This document shows positions 21,070 through 35,300 of a stretch of DNA of 64,000 nucleotides, one piece after another; position 1 is the first letter of the stretch, and the number at the start of each line of letters is the position of its first letter. The notes under the pieces were generated by a model that saw nothing but the letters and a program-made list of their open reading frames with translations, searched no databases and had not been told where the DNA came from. The stretch comes from Anthonomus grandis grandis (lineage: Eukaryota; Arthropoda; Insecta; Coleoptera; Curculionidae): positions 37,773,690-37,837,689 of the forward strand of contig NC_065549.1 of assembly GCF_022605725.1 (NCBI RefSeq). Reading direction: 5' to 3'. The translations under genes were made by a program, and so were the position numbers.

Positions 21070-24000
21070 ACAGCCAGTTAAGGCTCGCACTCTCTTTAAG
21101 GGGGGGGAGGGATCATTTACTTATCCCAGATACCTCCGATATCAAAAGGATTAAGCTCTGTGGTCTGTGGGGGCCTTTTCGATGCCCTTAAGTGACCTGA
21201 AATGTAGAGTTATCTCCTAGGAATTTTCGCGAGCAGTTGCCAGTAGTACTGCCTTTTGCATGTGCTTATATAGATGTTCGCCAGTTCCTAGTTGTTTAAG
21301 GTGTTCCAGTAGACTCTTCGGTATCACACCCGTTGTCGACATAACAATTGATATGGTCTGAACATTATCCATTCTCCATTGCCTTCCGATTTGAATTTCT
21401 AGATCTCTGTATTTGGCGATTTTCTCAGTGTGTTTCTCTTGCAGATTATTGTTGTTCGGTATGGCTACGTCAATTAGAGTTGTTTTCCTGGAAATTTTAT
21501 CTATTAAAATAAGATCTGGTCTAATATGCCTTACATGTTGATCGGTAAGTACACTGCGGTCCCAATATAACTTATATCGGTCATTTTCCACTACGGGTTC
21601 TGGAGTATATTTATAATACGGAACCTTCTCTGTTGTAATAAGTTCCAACTTCATTGCCAACTCTTGATGTAAAATTTTCCCAACTGAGTCGTGCCGTTCT
21701 TTGTATTCTGTCGCTGCAAAGGTCTGACATCCTCCTGTTATGTGCTGGATTGTCTCTGATGTTTGGCATCCATACCGGCATTTGTCGTTTTGTACGGACG
21801 GATTTCTGACGATGTGCTTGAGATAATTTCTTGTTGGTATAGCCTGATCTTGGATGGCGAGTAGAAAGCCCTCGGTTTCTGGAAACATCCTGCCTGATAC
21901 CAACCAATAGTTCGACGAAGCAGTGTCGACATGATTTTGGCTGATCTCATCAGGATGCCGCCGATGCGATGAAGGGGCTTCTCCATCCAGATGCGGAGTT
22001 TTTCCTGGTCCGTATGATGGTAGCTGCGCGCTTCCTCACTCTTAAGTTGTAGTTGTAGGTTGATTTATTGCGCGATGCAGCGTGGAATTTTCTCCTTGCC
22101 TGTAAAAATAGGATCTTAAGTTAGTGATTTGTTTTTCAAGTTGTTTACCCAGATCTATTAATCCTCTTCCTCCAAGGTGGCGGGGAAGCATTGTTCTTTC
22201 AGTGGCACTTCGAGGGTGGTGGTTGTGCGTTTTAGTAAGTAGGGTCCTCACTTTTCTTTGTAGCCTTTCTATGTCTGTCCTACTCCAATTAATTACCCCA
22301 AAAGAATAACTAAGAGCTGAACATGCGTAGGAGTTAAGTGCCTTAAACATATTTTTGCTGTTGAGATTGGTTCTCAAAACTTGTCCTACCCTTTTCAGAA
22401 ACTCGTTAGTCAGTTCGCATTTCATTGTTTGTTGTTCAATCGTTTGTGATTGTTTCGTCCCCAAGTATTTGTAAATTTCGTGTTCGCCCATGGCCTCGAT
22501 GGTCTGGACATTCTGCATCAGATATTCTCCTGGCTGAATTTTTCCTCGGATTATATTGAGAGTACGGCATTTATCTAGTCCAAATTGCATGCCGATGTCG
22601 TTGAAGAACTCTTCTACTATATGCAGCATTTGGTTTAGTTGGTTCCTAGTTGCAGCCATTATTTTTAAATCATCCATATACAGTAAGTGATTTAACTTTG
22701 CAATCTCGGTGTTATTATCTCGGATGCTAAACCCATAGTTGGTAGAGTTAAGACGGTTCGAAAGAGGATTCATAGCAAGGCAGAACCATAATGGGCTCAG
22801 TGAGTCCCCTTGAAAGATTCCTGTTCGAATTGGAATGTTGTTTGTACTTACTGCGCTTTTACCCTGTACTTCGAGCTGGATCGTTGTTCTCCAACTTGTC
22901 ATAGCGCTCTCTAGAAAAGACAAAGTATTACCATCAACTTTATACACTTTTAATATGTTTATAAGCCATTCGTGTGGTACTGAGTCAAAGGCTTTCTTAT
23001 AGTCGACGTAGGCAGTAAAAATATTTCTCTTGTTGTGATATGCCTGGTTGTTGATGACAGAGTCGATAATAAGTTGTTCTTTACAGCCCATAGACCCTTT
23101 AGCGCATCCTTTTTGTTGTGCGGCTATGATGTTGTTTTCCTCACAGTGTTGATAAATGCGCTGTGTTAAACATGAAGTGATAATTTTATACAAAGTAGGT
23201 AGGCACGTTACCGGTCGGTACTTAGACGGATCTTGTGTGTTGTTCTGGTCTTTAGGCAGTAGATAGGTTACTCCTTGTGTTAGGAACGCTGGCATTTCCT
23301 GTGGGTTAAGAATAACGTGGTTAATTAATTCTGAGAGTTTAGGATGCACACTCCGTAGTTTCTTTAGCCAAAAGTTATAAACTCCATCTGGGCCAGGTGT
23401 TTTCCAATTATGCAGTTTTTGGATAATCTGGTTGACTTCCTCGATAGTGAATGGTCGATGTTCCATCTGGTTATATTTATTACTGTTTTGTTTCTCTTCA
23501 GTAACCCAGCTTGCGTTGATATTGCATGTTGTTTGAGTTGCAAAATGTTTGGCCCAAAAATCTTCAATTTGTTCTTTCGTGGGGTATTGCTTATCTGGGA
23601 GATCTAATTTTGAATTTAGCTCTCTATAAAATTGTTTTTCGGCCTTTTTAAAGCGAAGATTGTTACGTTTTCGGTTATTACTGGTCTTGTATCTTCGTAG
23701 GCGCCCTGAAAATAGGGAAAGTTTCTGTTTTAGAGTATCCAGGCATTGTTGAGCTGTATTCTTTTCTGGTTCATGCCGAGTGTGGATGTGGTTTCTCTGC
23801 AAAATTTCATCAACTTTCTGTTTTAGTCTATTTGTTCGTGTACCCCTCAGATATTCTGTTAGTTGGCCGATATCTTTTCGAAACCTCTAAATTTTTCGTT
23901 GAAGTCTGGTCTCCCATGGCGGTATCGGGAGCTCGGTTCTTGCAGAGTCATTGTGGATCCTTATCTTAATCTTCATGGTTTTAGCAACGGCAGTTGCTGC

Positions 24001-24470
24001 GCTATAAACTAAAAGGTGAAGAGATTGCATGTTATTAATATTTAAAAGATAAGGTGGAAGAATTTTGGTGTTTAAAAGTTCCATAATTTGACCTAGTTTT
24101 TTTGAAGAGTTTACTTTTGGAAGTTTGGGTCTTATCAGTAGGTTGGTTCCCTCAAATTCTAGCATCGCACGTGCCATTTCTGCAGATAGTTCGTGTTATA
24201 GCTCAGAATTGTCCTCTTGGGTATTTTCGGTAGTGTTAAGTTCCTGTGTGTTATTTAATACGTTTTCTATTACAGGTTGCTCCTCAGCTGGTTCATTGTT
24301 AGCGGGGTATTGTTGGTTGTTAGTTTGCGCTTGTATTTCTTCTTTAATGGTATTGAGTCTTGTCTCTGGAATTAGGTTATTACGCATTATTACCCGATAC
24401 TGGTCTGCTACTCTCTGTTCGGTAACTTGGAGATGTGGATAGATTTTCCTAAATTCGGCATGTAAAAAAA
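21070..24470 (-). mobile_element. R4/Dong-like non-LTR retrotransposon inserted in (AAT)n
   Basis: About 3.4 kb on the minus strand, bounded by (ATT)n at 20942-21069 (3' end) and at 24473-24538 (5' end). It has one long ORF with N-terminal region, RT, zinc knuckle and restriction-like endonuclease, which is the single-ORF plan of the R4 clade. The 3' UTR (21070-21216) is repeated in part at 24540-24660, beyond the 5' microsatellite, showing a second copy's tail. Dong elements of this clade are known to sit in TAA repeats, which fits the boundaries here. Confidence 0.85.
21217..24470 (-). pseudogene. R4/Dong-like polyprotein: RT, CCHC knuckle, restriction-like endonuclease
   Basis: One frame from 24470 to 21217 with stops at 24196-24198 and 23887-23889, and a pair of compensating frameshifts near 22045 and 21960. 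N-terminal region: FRKIYPHLQVTEQRVADQYR. RT: WKTPGPDGVYNFWLKKL, KYRPVTCLPTLYKIIT, AYVDYKKAFDSVPHEWL, GIFQGDSLSPLWFCLAM, HLLYMDDLKIMAA (catalytic YMDD, about 22680-22660) and IYKYLGTKQ. Then WLVSGRMFPETEGF, the knuckle CRYGCQTSETIQHITGGC and the endonuclease motif RPDLILID...TTLIDVAIP (PD-x14-D) with KIAKYRDLE. YMDDLK and a C-terminal PD-D/ExK nuclease identify the R4 group. All catalytic residues I can see are present; only the breaks inactivate it. Confidence 0.88.
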
Positions 24471-24472
24471 TT

Positions 24473-24538
<66 letters not shown>
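24473..24538. repeat. (ATT)n microsatellite, about 22 units
   Basis: Pure ATT repeat at the 5' end of the R4/Dong-like element; translated in the ORF direction it gives a poly-Asn run. Confidence 0.95.
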
Positions 24539-24539
<1 letters not shown>

Positions 24540-24660
24540 AAACGGCATACGCACTTCTCCCTGGAGAAGGGAGAATCATTCACTTATCCAAATATCTCAG
24601 ATATCAGAAGGATGAAGCTCTGGTGGAGTCCTTTCTATGCTATCGGACTCTGTTTTGTAC
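24540..24660 (-). mobile_element. Second R4/Dong-like 3' UTR, severely 5'-truncated copy
   Basis: Compared with 21075-21200 the same ordered blocks occur: CGCACTTCTCCC / CGCACTCTCTTT, then ATCATT(C/T)ACTTATCC, then GATATCA(G/A)AAGGAT and AAGCTCTG. Both copies end on the low-coordinate side at an (ATT)n array. So another element of the same family, reduced to its tail, lies directly upstream of the first in the same orientation. Confidence 0.7.
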
Positions 24661-26384
24661 TTTTATTAGCAAATAATACACCTAGACTAAAATAACATGA
24701 TATATTTCTTAAACTAGTTGACGTTATCTGCGTTTCCAATGAACTTTCTGACGATTCAAGATGTGTGTATTTTAGGCACCGGTTTTTTTCAGATTCAAGC
24801 AAGTTTTTTGATATTTTTCTAAAAAAAATAATATGCAGTTTCTTTACAACCAGAGCCATTTAAAAAAAATTATATTTATCGGTGGCGAGTTTTATTAAAT
24901 AAAATCAGTTTAAGTCCTTGTCACATTACTCTTATTAGTTTATTTATAAGCTGATCTGGTCGTAAGACTCAAAGGTGGATAAAATGTATTGAAAGTATGC
25001 TTTAAAAATGTTTACGCAAAAGAGTACACCTGCTTAATGCTTAAACCTGCTAAAAAAGTATTGGATAAAAAAAATCACAGTTTATCTTTATAATTGACGA
25101 TAAAATGCTTAATTAACATTTTTAGTAAATATAAATATTTTGTAAGCAAGACCTAGTTGTAGGGTAACAAATGTTTTAACTTTCCCATTGGAATTTACTT
25201 AGAAAATACCAGAATCTTTGTTAACCAATATACTGTTTTATCGGCTAAAAATATACTTATGACTATTAGATGCTTACAAGAAAATAAATAATTTGAGTCT
25301 TAGAAAAAAAACTATTTTAAAAAGATAGTTGTAAATAAAGAAAATTGACTACTAATAAGAGCGCCAAGAAGAACCGATAATTTACGAACACATGACTTAA
25401 ACTCATAAAATAGCCCAGTCGTACATACGTAGGTGTACCACGCATCTATTAAGAGGCAAATAATGCCATATCAATGTACTGATGTTGGACATAAATTCTT
25501 AAGAACTATCAATCACCAGCGATAATAAATAGGTACTATGGCGAAATCTAGTGTCACCTTTAGAAATATTTATTACCTTTTAACTATCACTTGTTCGATG
25601 TCTTATTCTCGAAACCGTAATAAAAGCGTAATAAAAATATTTGAATGAGGTTTCAGGTTTATAGCTGGAAGAACTAAGCAAAATACTAAATATTTATTAG
25701 ATTTTTAGGCCTATAATCATTACGTTGTTTTAAAGAATGAAATATTACATTATAATAGAGCAATCTTAATTGGCCCGCTATGATTCGTAAATGCTACTGC
25801 TATGTTACCGCCATGATGCTAAAACATGGATGCACATGCGTAAGCAACGACTTGTTATTTATTTAGTATATTGTGAGAACAGTCAGGCATAAAATGTTAA
25901 AAATACACAACAATAAACAAGTTAGCTAAACAGAAGTTAATAGTTCAATTCTCTTAAGGCATTCATCATAAGATTTGTTCTCACAGCAGTAAGAAATAAG
26001 TTTTTGACAAATAAACATGCGCAATAGAGTAAAATGTGTTCACAGAGAAACTTTTGATCGGTTTCAAATCGAGAGTTTAATGTTCTTACACATCTTTCTG
26101 ATCGTCATCTGCTAGTCGGACTTGTTTTCGGATTTATTTCAGGCAAACACTCTTAAAAATAGGTGAATAAAAATTCAACAATTGTATAGATTTTACATAC
26201 AGTTTGATTCTGGAAATGGTACAGAATCAATTTGTGTAGAATTTCTTTATGCTATTGTGTCTAAACAACTGTGATTCTATAATTAACGAATTGTGTATCA
26301 ATTTGATTTATTTTATTGTATATATACTACATTATTTGTGTACTTAAATTCGACAATATTTTATATTTATTTAATATAATTGTT
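24661..26384. other. AT-rich stretch, no recognised feature
   Basis: 1.7 kb between the R4-like tail and the satellite. I read all frames and found no protein motif, no inverted ends and no tandem repeat. Confidence 0.5.
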
Positions 26385-29300
26385 CAGTTTTCGTAATCTA
26401 GGTGACCCAAATAAGACGCTGGTATACTTAGCTTGATTTCGAAAAAATCAATTTTTGGTGAAAAAATTCGATACGGGGGGGTATACCCGAAAAATGAAAA
26501 ATTCCAAATTTTGAAGGTCGATATCTCGGCTTCTATTGGAGCTATCGGGAAAATTCCAACGGTTTTGTCTTAATTTCGTCGTTCTGAATACAACGAGACC
26601 ATCCGCAAAGTCGTAGCTTTTACGATAGCCGAGATATGGCATTTTTGATGCCCATTTTTGGCCTCAAAAACGGACGTCGAAAACGTCTTTTTCAGGATTT
26701 TCAAAATGCTCTCATTCCCTTAGTTCTGCTCGGATCCTGTTATAACCCGGTGTTTTCGTAATCTAGGTGACCCAAATAAGACGCTGGTATACTTAGTTTG
26801 ATTTCGAAAAAAATCAATTTTTGGTGAAAAAATTCGATACGGGGGGGTATACTCGAAAAATGAAAAATTCCAAACTTTGAAGGTCGATATCTCGGCTTCT
26901 ATTGGAGCTATCGGGAAAATTCCAATGGTATTGTCTTAATTTCATCGTTGTGAATCCAGCGAGACCATCCGCAAAGTCGTAGCTTTTACGATAGCCGAGA
27001 TATGGCATTTTTGATGCCCATTTTTGGCCTTAAAAACGGACGTCGAAAACGTCTTTTTCAGGATTTTCAAAGTGCTTTCATTCCGTTAGTTCTTATCGGA
27101 TCCTGTTATAACCCGGTATTTTCGTAATCTAGGTGACCCAAATAAGACGCTGGTATACTTAGTTTGATTTCGAAAAAAATCAATTTTTGGTGAAAAAATT
27201 CGATACGGGGGGGTATACCCGAAAAATGAAAAATTCCAAACTTTGAAGGTCGATATCTCGGCTTCTATTGGAGCTATCATATAAATTCCAACAATTATGT
27301 CTTAATTTCGTCGTTCTGAATCCAACGAGACCATCCGCAAAATCGTAGCTTTTACGGTAGCCGAGATATGGCATTTTTGTTGCCCATTTTTGGCCTCAAA
27401 AACGGACGTCGAAAACGACTTTTTCAGGATTTTCAAGGTGCTCTCATTCCCTTAGTTCTGCTCGGATCCTGTTATAACCCGGTGTTTTCGTAATCTAGGT
27501 GACCCAAATAAGACGCTGGTATACTTAGTTTGATTTCGAAAAAAATCAATTTTTGGTGAAAAAATTCGATACGGGGGGGTATACCCGAAAAATGAAAAAT
27601 TCCAAACTTTGAAGGTCGATATCTCGGCTTCTATTGGAGCTATCGGGAAAACTCCAACGGTTTTGTCTTAATTTCGTCGTTCTGAATACAACGAGACCAT
27701 CCGCAAAGTCGTAGCTTTTACAATAGCCGAGATATGGCATTTTTGATGCCCATTTTTGGCCTCAAAAACGGACGTCGAAATCGACTTTTTCAGGATTTTC
27801 AAAGTGCTCTCATTCCCTTAGTTCTGCTCGGATCCTGTTATAACCCGGTGTTTTCGTAATCTAAGTGACCCAAATAAGACGCTGGTATACTTAGTTTGAT
27901 TTCGAAAAAAATCAATTTTTGGTGAAAAAATTCGATACGGGGGGGTATACTCGAAAAATGAAAAATTCCAAACTTTGAAGGTCGATATCTCGGCTTCTAT
28001 TGGAGCTATCGGGAAAATTCCAATGGTATTGTCTTAATTATATCGTTGTGAATCCAGCGAGACCATCCGCAAAGTCGTAGCTTTTACGATAGCCGAGATA
28101 TGGCATTTTTGATGCCCATTTTTGGCCTCAAAAACGGACGTCGAAAACGACTTTTTCAGGATTTTCAAAGTGCTCTCATTCACTTAGTTCTGCTCGGATC
28201 CTGTTATAACCCGGTGTTTTCGTAATCTAGGTGACCCAAATAAGACGCTGGTATACTTAGTTTGATTTCGAAAAAAATCAATTTTTGGTGAAAAAATTCG
28301 ATACGGGGGGGTATACCCGAAAAATGAAAAATTCCAAACTTTGAAGGTCGATATCTCGGCTTCTATTGGAGCTATCATATAAATTCCAACAATTATGTCT
28401 TAATTTCGTCGTTCTGAATCCAACGAGACCATCCGCAAAATCGTAGCTTTTACGGTAGCCGAGATATGGCATTTTTGTTGCCATTTTTGGCCTCAAAAAC
28501 GGACGTCGAAAACGACTTTTTCAGGATTTTCAAAATGCTCTCATTCCCTTAGTTCTGCTCGGATCCTGTTATAACCCGGTGTTTTCGTAATCTAGGTGAC
28601 CCAAATAAGACGCTGGTATACTTAGTTTGATTTCGAAAAAAATCAATTTTTGGTGAAAAAATTCGATACGGGGGGGTATACCCGAAAAATGAAAAATTCC
28701 AAACTTTGAAGGTCGATATCTCGGCTTCTATTGGAGCTATCGGGAAAATTCCAACGGTTTTGTCTTAATTTCGTCGTTCTGAATCCAACGAGACCATCCG
28801 CAAAATCGTAGCTTTTACGGTAGCCGAGATATGGCATTTTTGTTGCCCATTTTTGGCCTCAAAAACGGACGTCGAAAACGACTTTTTCAGGATTTTCAAG
28901 GTGCTCTCATTCCCTTAGTTCTGCTCGGATCCTGTTATAACCCGGTGTTTTCGTAATCTAGGTGACCCAAATAAGACGCTGGTATACTTAGTTTGATTTC
29001 GAAAAAAATCAATTTTTGGTGAAAAAATTCGATACGGGGGGGTATACCCGAAAAATGAAAAATTCCAAACTTTGAAGGTCGATATCTCGGCTTCTATTGG
29101 AGCTATCGGGAAAACTCCAACGGTTTTGTCTTAATTTCGTCGTTCTGAATACAACGAGACCATCCGCAAAGTCGTAGCTTTTACAATAGCCGAGATTTGC
29201 CATTTTGATGCCCATTTTTGGCCTCAAAAACGGACGTCGAAATCGACTTTTTCAGGATTTTCAAAGTGCTCTCATTCCCTTAGTTCTGCTCGGATCCTGT

Positions 29301-32300
29301 TATAACCCGGTGTTTTCGTAATCTAAGTGACCCAAATAAGACGCTGGTATACTTAGTTTGATTTCGAAAAAAATCAATTTTTGGTGAAAAAATTCGATAC
29401 GGGGGGGTATACTCGAAAAATGAAAAATTCCAAACTTTGAAGGTCGATATCTCGGCTTCTATTGGAGCTATCGGGAAAATTCCAATGGTATTGTCTTAAT
29501 TATATCGTTGTGAATCCAGCGAGACCATCCGCAAAGTCGTAGCTTTTACGATAGCCGAGATATGGCATTTTTGATGCCCATTTTTGGCCTCAAAAACGGA
29601 CGTCGAAAACGACTTTTTCAGGATTTTCAAAGTGCTCTCATTCACTTAGTTCTGCTCGGATCCTGTTATAACCCGGTGTTTTCGTAATCTAGGTGACCCA
29701 AATAAGACGCTGGTATACTTAGTTTGATTTCGAAAAAAATCAATTTTTGGTGAAAAAATTCGATACGGGGGGGTATACTCGAAAAATGAAAAATTCCAAA
29801 CTTTGAAGGTCGATATCTCGGCTTCTATTGGAGCTATCGGGAAAATTCCAATGGTATTGTCTTAATTATATCGTTGTGAATCCAGCGAGACCATCCGCAA
29901 AGTCGTAGCTTTTACAATAGCCGAGATATGGCATTTTTGATGCCCATTTTTGGCCTCAAAAACGGACGTCGAAAACGACTTTTTCAGGATTTTCAAAGTG
30001 CTCTCATTCACTTAGTTCTGCTCGGATCCTGTTATAACCCGGTGTTTTCGTAATCTAGGTGACCCAAATAAGACGCTGGTATACTTAGTTTGATTTCGAA
30101 AAAAATCAATTTTTGGTGAAAAAATTCGATACGGGGGGGTATACTCGAAAAATGAAAAATTCCAAACTTTGAAGGTCGATATCTCGGCTTCTATTGGAGC
30201 TATCGGGAAAATTCCAATGGTATTGTCTTAATTATATCGTTGTGAATCCAGCGAGACCATCCGCAAAGTCGTAGCTTTTACGATAGCCGAGATATGGCAT
30301 TTTTGATGCCCATTTTTGGCCTCAAAAACGGACGTCGAAAACGACTTTTTCAGGATTTTCAAAGTGCTCTCATTCACTTAGTTCTGCTCGGATCCTGTTA
30401 TAACCCGGTGTTTTCGTAATCTAGGTGACCCAAATAAGACGCTGGTATACTTAGTTTGATTTCGAAAAAAATCAATTTTTGGTGAAAAAATTCGATACGG
30501 GGGGGTATACTCGAAAAATGAAAAATTCCAAACTTTGAAGGTCGATATCTCGGCTTCTATTGGAGCTATCGGGAAAATTCCAATGGTATTGTCTTAATTT
30601 CATCGTTGTGAATCCAGCGAGACCATCCGCAAAGTCGTAGCTTTTACGATAGCCGAGATATGGCATTTTTGATGCCCATTTTTGGCCTCAAAAACGGACG
30701 TCGAAAACGTCTTTTTCAGGATTTTTAAAGTGCTTTCATTCCGTTAGTTCTTATCGGATCCTGTTATAACCCGGTATTTTCGTAATCTAGGTGACCCAAA
30801 TAAGACGCTGGTATACTTAGTTTGATTTCGAAAAAAATCAATTTTTGGTGAAAAAATTCGATACGGGGGGGTATACCCGAAAAATGAAAAATTCCAAACT
30901 TTAAAGGTCGATATCTCGGCTTCTATTGGAGCTATCATGTAAATATTAACGGTTATGTCTTAATTTCGTCGTTCTGAATCCAACGAGACCATCCGCAAAA
31001 TCGTAGCTTTTACGGTAGCCGAGATATGGCATTTTTGTTGCCCATTTTTGGCCTCAAAAACGGACGTCGAAAACGACTTTTTCAGGATTTTCAAAGTGCT
31101 CTCATTCCCTTAGTTCTGCTCGGATCCTGTTATAACCCGGTGTTTTCGTAATCTAGGTGACCCAAATAAGACGCTGGTATACTTAGTTTGATTTCGAAAA
31201 AAATCAATTTTTGGTGAAAAAATTCGATACGGGGGGGTATACCCGAAAAATGAAAAATTCCAAACTTTGAAAGTCGATATCTCGGCTTCTATTGGAGCTA
31301 TCGGGAAAATTCCAACGGTTTTGTCTTAATTTCGTCATTCTGAATCCAACGAGACCATCCGCAAAGTCGTAGCTTTTACAATAGCCGAGATATGGAATTT
31401 TGATGCCCATTTTTGGCCTCAAAAACGGACGTCGAAAACGACTTTTTCAGGATTTTCAAAGTGCTCTCATTCCCTTAGTTCTGCTCGGATCCTGTTATAA
31501 CCTGGTATTTTCGTAATCTAGGTGACCCAAATAAGACGCTGGTATACTTAGTTTGATTTCGAAAAAAATCAATTTTTGGTGAAAAAATTCGATACGGGGG
31601 GTATACCCGAAAAATGAAAAATTCGAAACTTTGAAGGTCGATATCTCGGCTTCTATTGGAGGTATCGGGAAAATTCCAATGGTTGTGTCTTAATTTCGTC
31701 GTTCTGAATCCAACGAGACCATCCGCAAAATCGTAGCTTTTACGGTAGCCGAGATATGGCATTTTTGTTGCCCATTTTTGGCCTCAAAAACGGACGTCGA
31801 AAACGACTTTTTCAGGATTTTCAAAGTGCTCTCATTCCCTTAGTTCTGCTCGGATCCTGTTATAACCCGGTGTTTTCGTAATCTAGGTGACCCAAATAAG
31901 ACGCTGGTATACTTAGTTTGATTTCGAAAAAAATCAATTTTTGGTGAAAAAATTCGATACGGGGGGGTATACCCGAAAAATGAAAAATTCCAAACTTTGA
32001 AGGTCGATATCTCGGCTTCTATTGGAGCTATCGGGAAAATTCCAATGGTATTGTCTTAATTTCATCGTTGTGAATCCAGCGAGACCATCCGCAAAGTCGT
32101 AGCTTTTAGGATAGCCGAGATATGGCATTTTTGATGCCCATTTTTGGCCTCAAAAACGGACGTCGAAAACGACTTTTTCAGGATTTTCAAAGTGCTCTCA
32201 TTCCCTTAGTTCTGCTCGGATCCTGTTATAACCCGGTGTTTTCGTAATCTAGGTGACCCAAATAAGACGCTGGTATACTTAGTTTGATTTCGAAAAAAAT

Positions 32301-35300
32301 CAATTTTTGGTGAAAAAATTCGATACGGGGGGGTATACCCGAAAAATGAAAAATTCCAAACTTTGAAAGTCGATATCTCGGCTTCTATTGGAGCTATCGG
32401 GAAAATTCCAACGGTTTTGTCTTAATTTCGTCATTCTGAATCCAACGAGACCATCCGCAAAGTCGTAGCTTTTACAATAGCCGAGATATGGAATTTTGAT
32501 GCCCATTTTTGGCCTCAAAAACGGACGTCGAAAACGACTTTTTCAGGATTTTCAAAGTGCTCTCATTCCCTTAGTTCTGCTCGGATCCTGTTATAACCTG
32601 GTATTTTCGTAATCTAGGTGACCCAAATAAGACGCTGGTATACTTAGTTTGATTTCGAAAAAAATCAATTTTTGGTGAAAAAATTCGATACGGGGGGTAT
32701 ACCCGAAAAATGAAAAATTCCAAACTTTGAAGGTCGATATCTCGGCTTCTATTGGAGGTATCGGGAAAATTCCAATGGTTGTGTCTTAATTTCGTCGTTC
32801 TGAATCCAACGAGACCATCCGCAAAATCGTAGCTTTTACGGTAGCCGAGATGTGGCATTTTTGTTGCCCATTTTTGGCCTCAAAAACGGACGTCGAAAAC
32901 GACTTTTTCAGGATTTTCAAAGTGCTCTCATTCCCTTAGTTCTGCTCGGATCCTGTTATAACCCGGTGTTTTCGTAATCTAGGTGACCCAAATAAGACGC
33001 TGGTATACTTAGTTTGATTTCGAAAAAAATCAATTTTTGGTGAAAAAATTCGATACGGGGGGGTATACCCGAAAAATGAAAAATTCCAAACTTTGAAGGT
33101 CGATATCTCGGCTTCTATTGGAGCTATCGGGAAAATTCCAACGGTTTTGTCTTAATTTCGTCGTTCTGAATACAACGAGACCATCCGCAAAGTCGTAGCT
33201 TTTACGATAGCCGAGATATGGCATTTTTGATGCCCATTTTTGGCCTCAAAAACGGACGTCGAAATCGACTTTTTCAGGATTTTCAAAGTGCTCTTATTCC
33301 CTTAGTTCTGCTCGGATCCTGTTATAACCCGGTGTTTTCGTAATCTAGGTGACCCAAATAAGACGCTGGTATACTTAGTTTGATTTCGAAAAAAATCAAT
33401 TTTTGGTGAAAAAATTCGATACGGGGGGGTATACCCGAAAAATGAAAAATTCCAAACTTTGAAGTTCGATATCTCGGCTTCTATTGGAGCTATCGGGAAA
33501 ATTCCAATGGTATTGTCTTAATTTCATCGTTGTGAATCCAGCGAGACCATCCGCAAAGTCGTAGCTTTTAGGATAGCCGAGATATGGCATTTTTGATGCC
33601 CATTTTTGGCCTCAAAAACGGACGTCGAAAACGTCTTTTTCAGGATTTTCAAAGTGCTTTCATTCCGTTAGTTCTTATCGGATCCTGTTATAACCCGGTA
33701 TTTTCGTAATCTAGGTGACCCAAATAAGACGCTGGTATACTTAGTTTGATTTCGAAAAAAATCAATTTTTGGTGAAAAAATTCGATACGGGGGGGTATAC
33801 CCGAAAAATGAAAAATTCCAAACTTTGAAGGTCGATATCTCGGCTTCTATTGGAGCTATCATATAAATTCCAACGGTTATGTCTTAATTTCGTCGTTCTG
33901 AATCCAACGAGACCATCCGCAAAATCGTAGCTTTTACGGTAGCCGAGATATGGCATTTTTGTTGCCATTTTTGGCCTCAAAAACGGACGTCGAAAACGAC
34001 TTTTTCAGGATTTTCAAAGTGCTCTCATTCCCTTAGTTCTGCTCGGATCCTGTTATAACCCGGTGTTTTCGTAATCTAGGTGACCCAAATAAGACGCTGG
34101 TATACTTAGTTTGATTTCGAAAAAAATCAATTTTTGGTGAAAAAATTCGATACGGGGGGGTATACTCGAAAAATGAAAAATTCCAAACTTTGAAGGTCGA
34201 TATCTCGGCTTCTATTGGAGCTATCGGGAAAATTCCAATGGTATTGTCTTAATTTCATCGTTGTGAATCCAGCGAGACCATCCGCAAAGTCGTAGCTTTT
34301 ACGATAGCCGAGATATGGCATTTTTGATGCCCATTTTTGGCCTCAAAAACGGACGTCGAAAACGTCTTTTTCAGGATTTTTAAAGTGCTTTCATTCCGTT
34401 AGTTCTTATCGGATCCTGTTATAACCCGGTATTTTCGTAATCTAGGTGACCCAAATAAGACGCTGGTATACTTAGTTTGATTTCGAAAAAAATCAATTTT
34501 TGGTGAAAAAATTCGATACGGGGGGGGTATACCCGAAAAATGAAAAATTCCAAACTTTGAAGGTCGATATCTCGGCTTCTGTTGGAGCTATCGGGAAAAT
34601 TCCAACGGTTTTGTCTTAATTTCGTTATTCTGAATCCAACGAGACCATCCGCAAAGTCGTAACTTTTACTATAGCCGAGATATGGCATTTTGATGCCCAT
34701 TTTTGGCCTCAAAAACGGACGTCGAAAACGACTTTTTCAGGATTTTCAAAGTGCTCTCATTCCCTTAGTTCTGCTCGGATCCTGTTATAACCTGGTGTTT
34801 TCGTAATCTAGGTGACCCAAATAAGATGCTGGTATACTTAGTTTGATTTCGAAAAAAATCAATTTTTGGTGAAAAAATTCGATACGGGGGGGTATACCCG
34901 AAAAATGAAAAATTCCAAACTTTGAAGGTCGATATCTCGGCTTCTATTGGAGCTATCGGGAAAATTCCAACGGTTATGTCTTAATTTCATCGTTGTGAAT
35001 CCAGCGAGACCAACCGCAAAGTCGTAGCTTTTACGATAGCCGAGATATGGCATTTTTGATGCCCATTTTTGGCCTCAAAAACGGACGTCGAAATCGACTT
35101 TTTCAGGATTTTCAAAGTGCTCTCATTCCCTTAGTTCTGCTCGGATCCTGTTATAACCCGGTGTTTTCGTAATCTAGGTGACCCAAATAAGACGCTGGTA
35201 TACTTATTTTGATTTCGAAAAAATCAATTTTTGGTGAAAAAATTCGATACGGGGGGGTATACTCGAAAAATGAAAAATTCCAAACTTTGAAGGTCGATAT

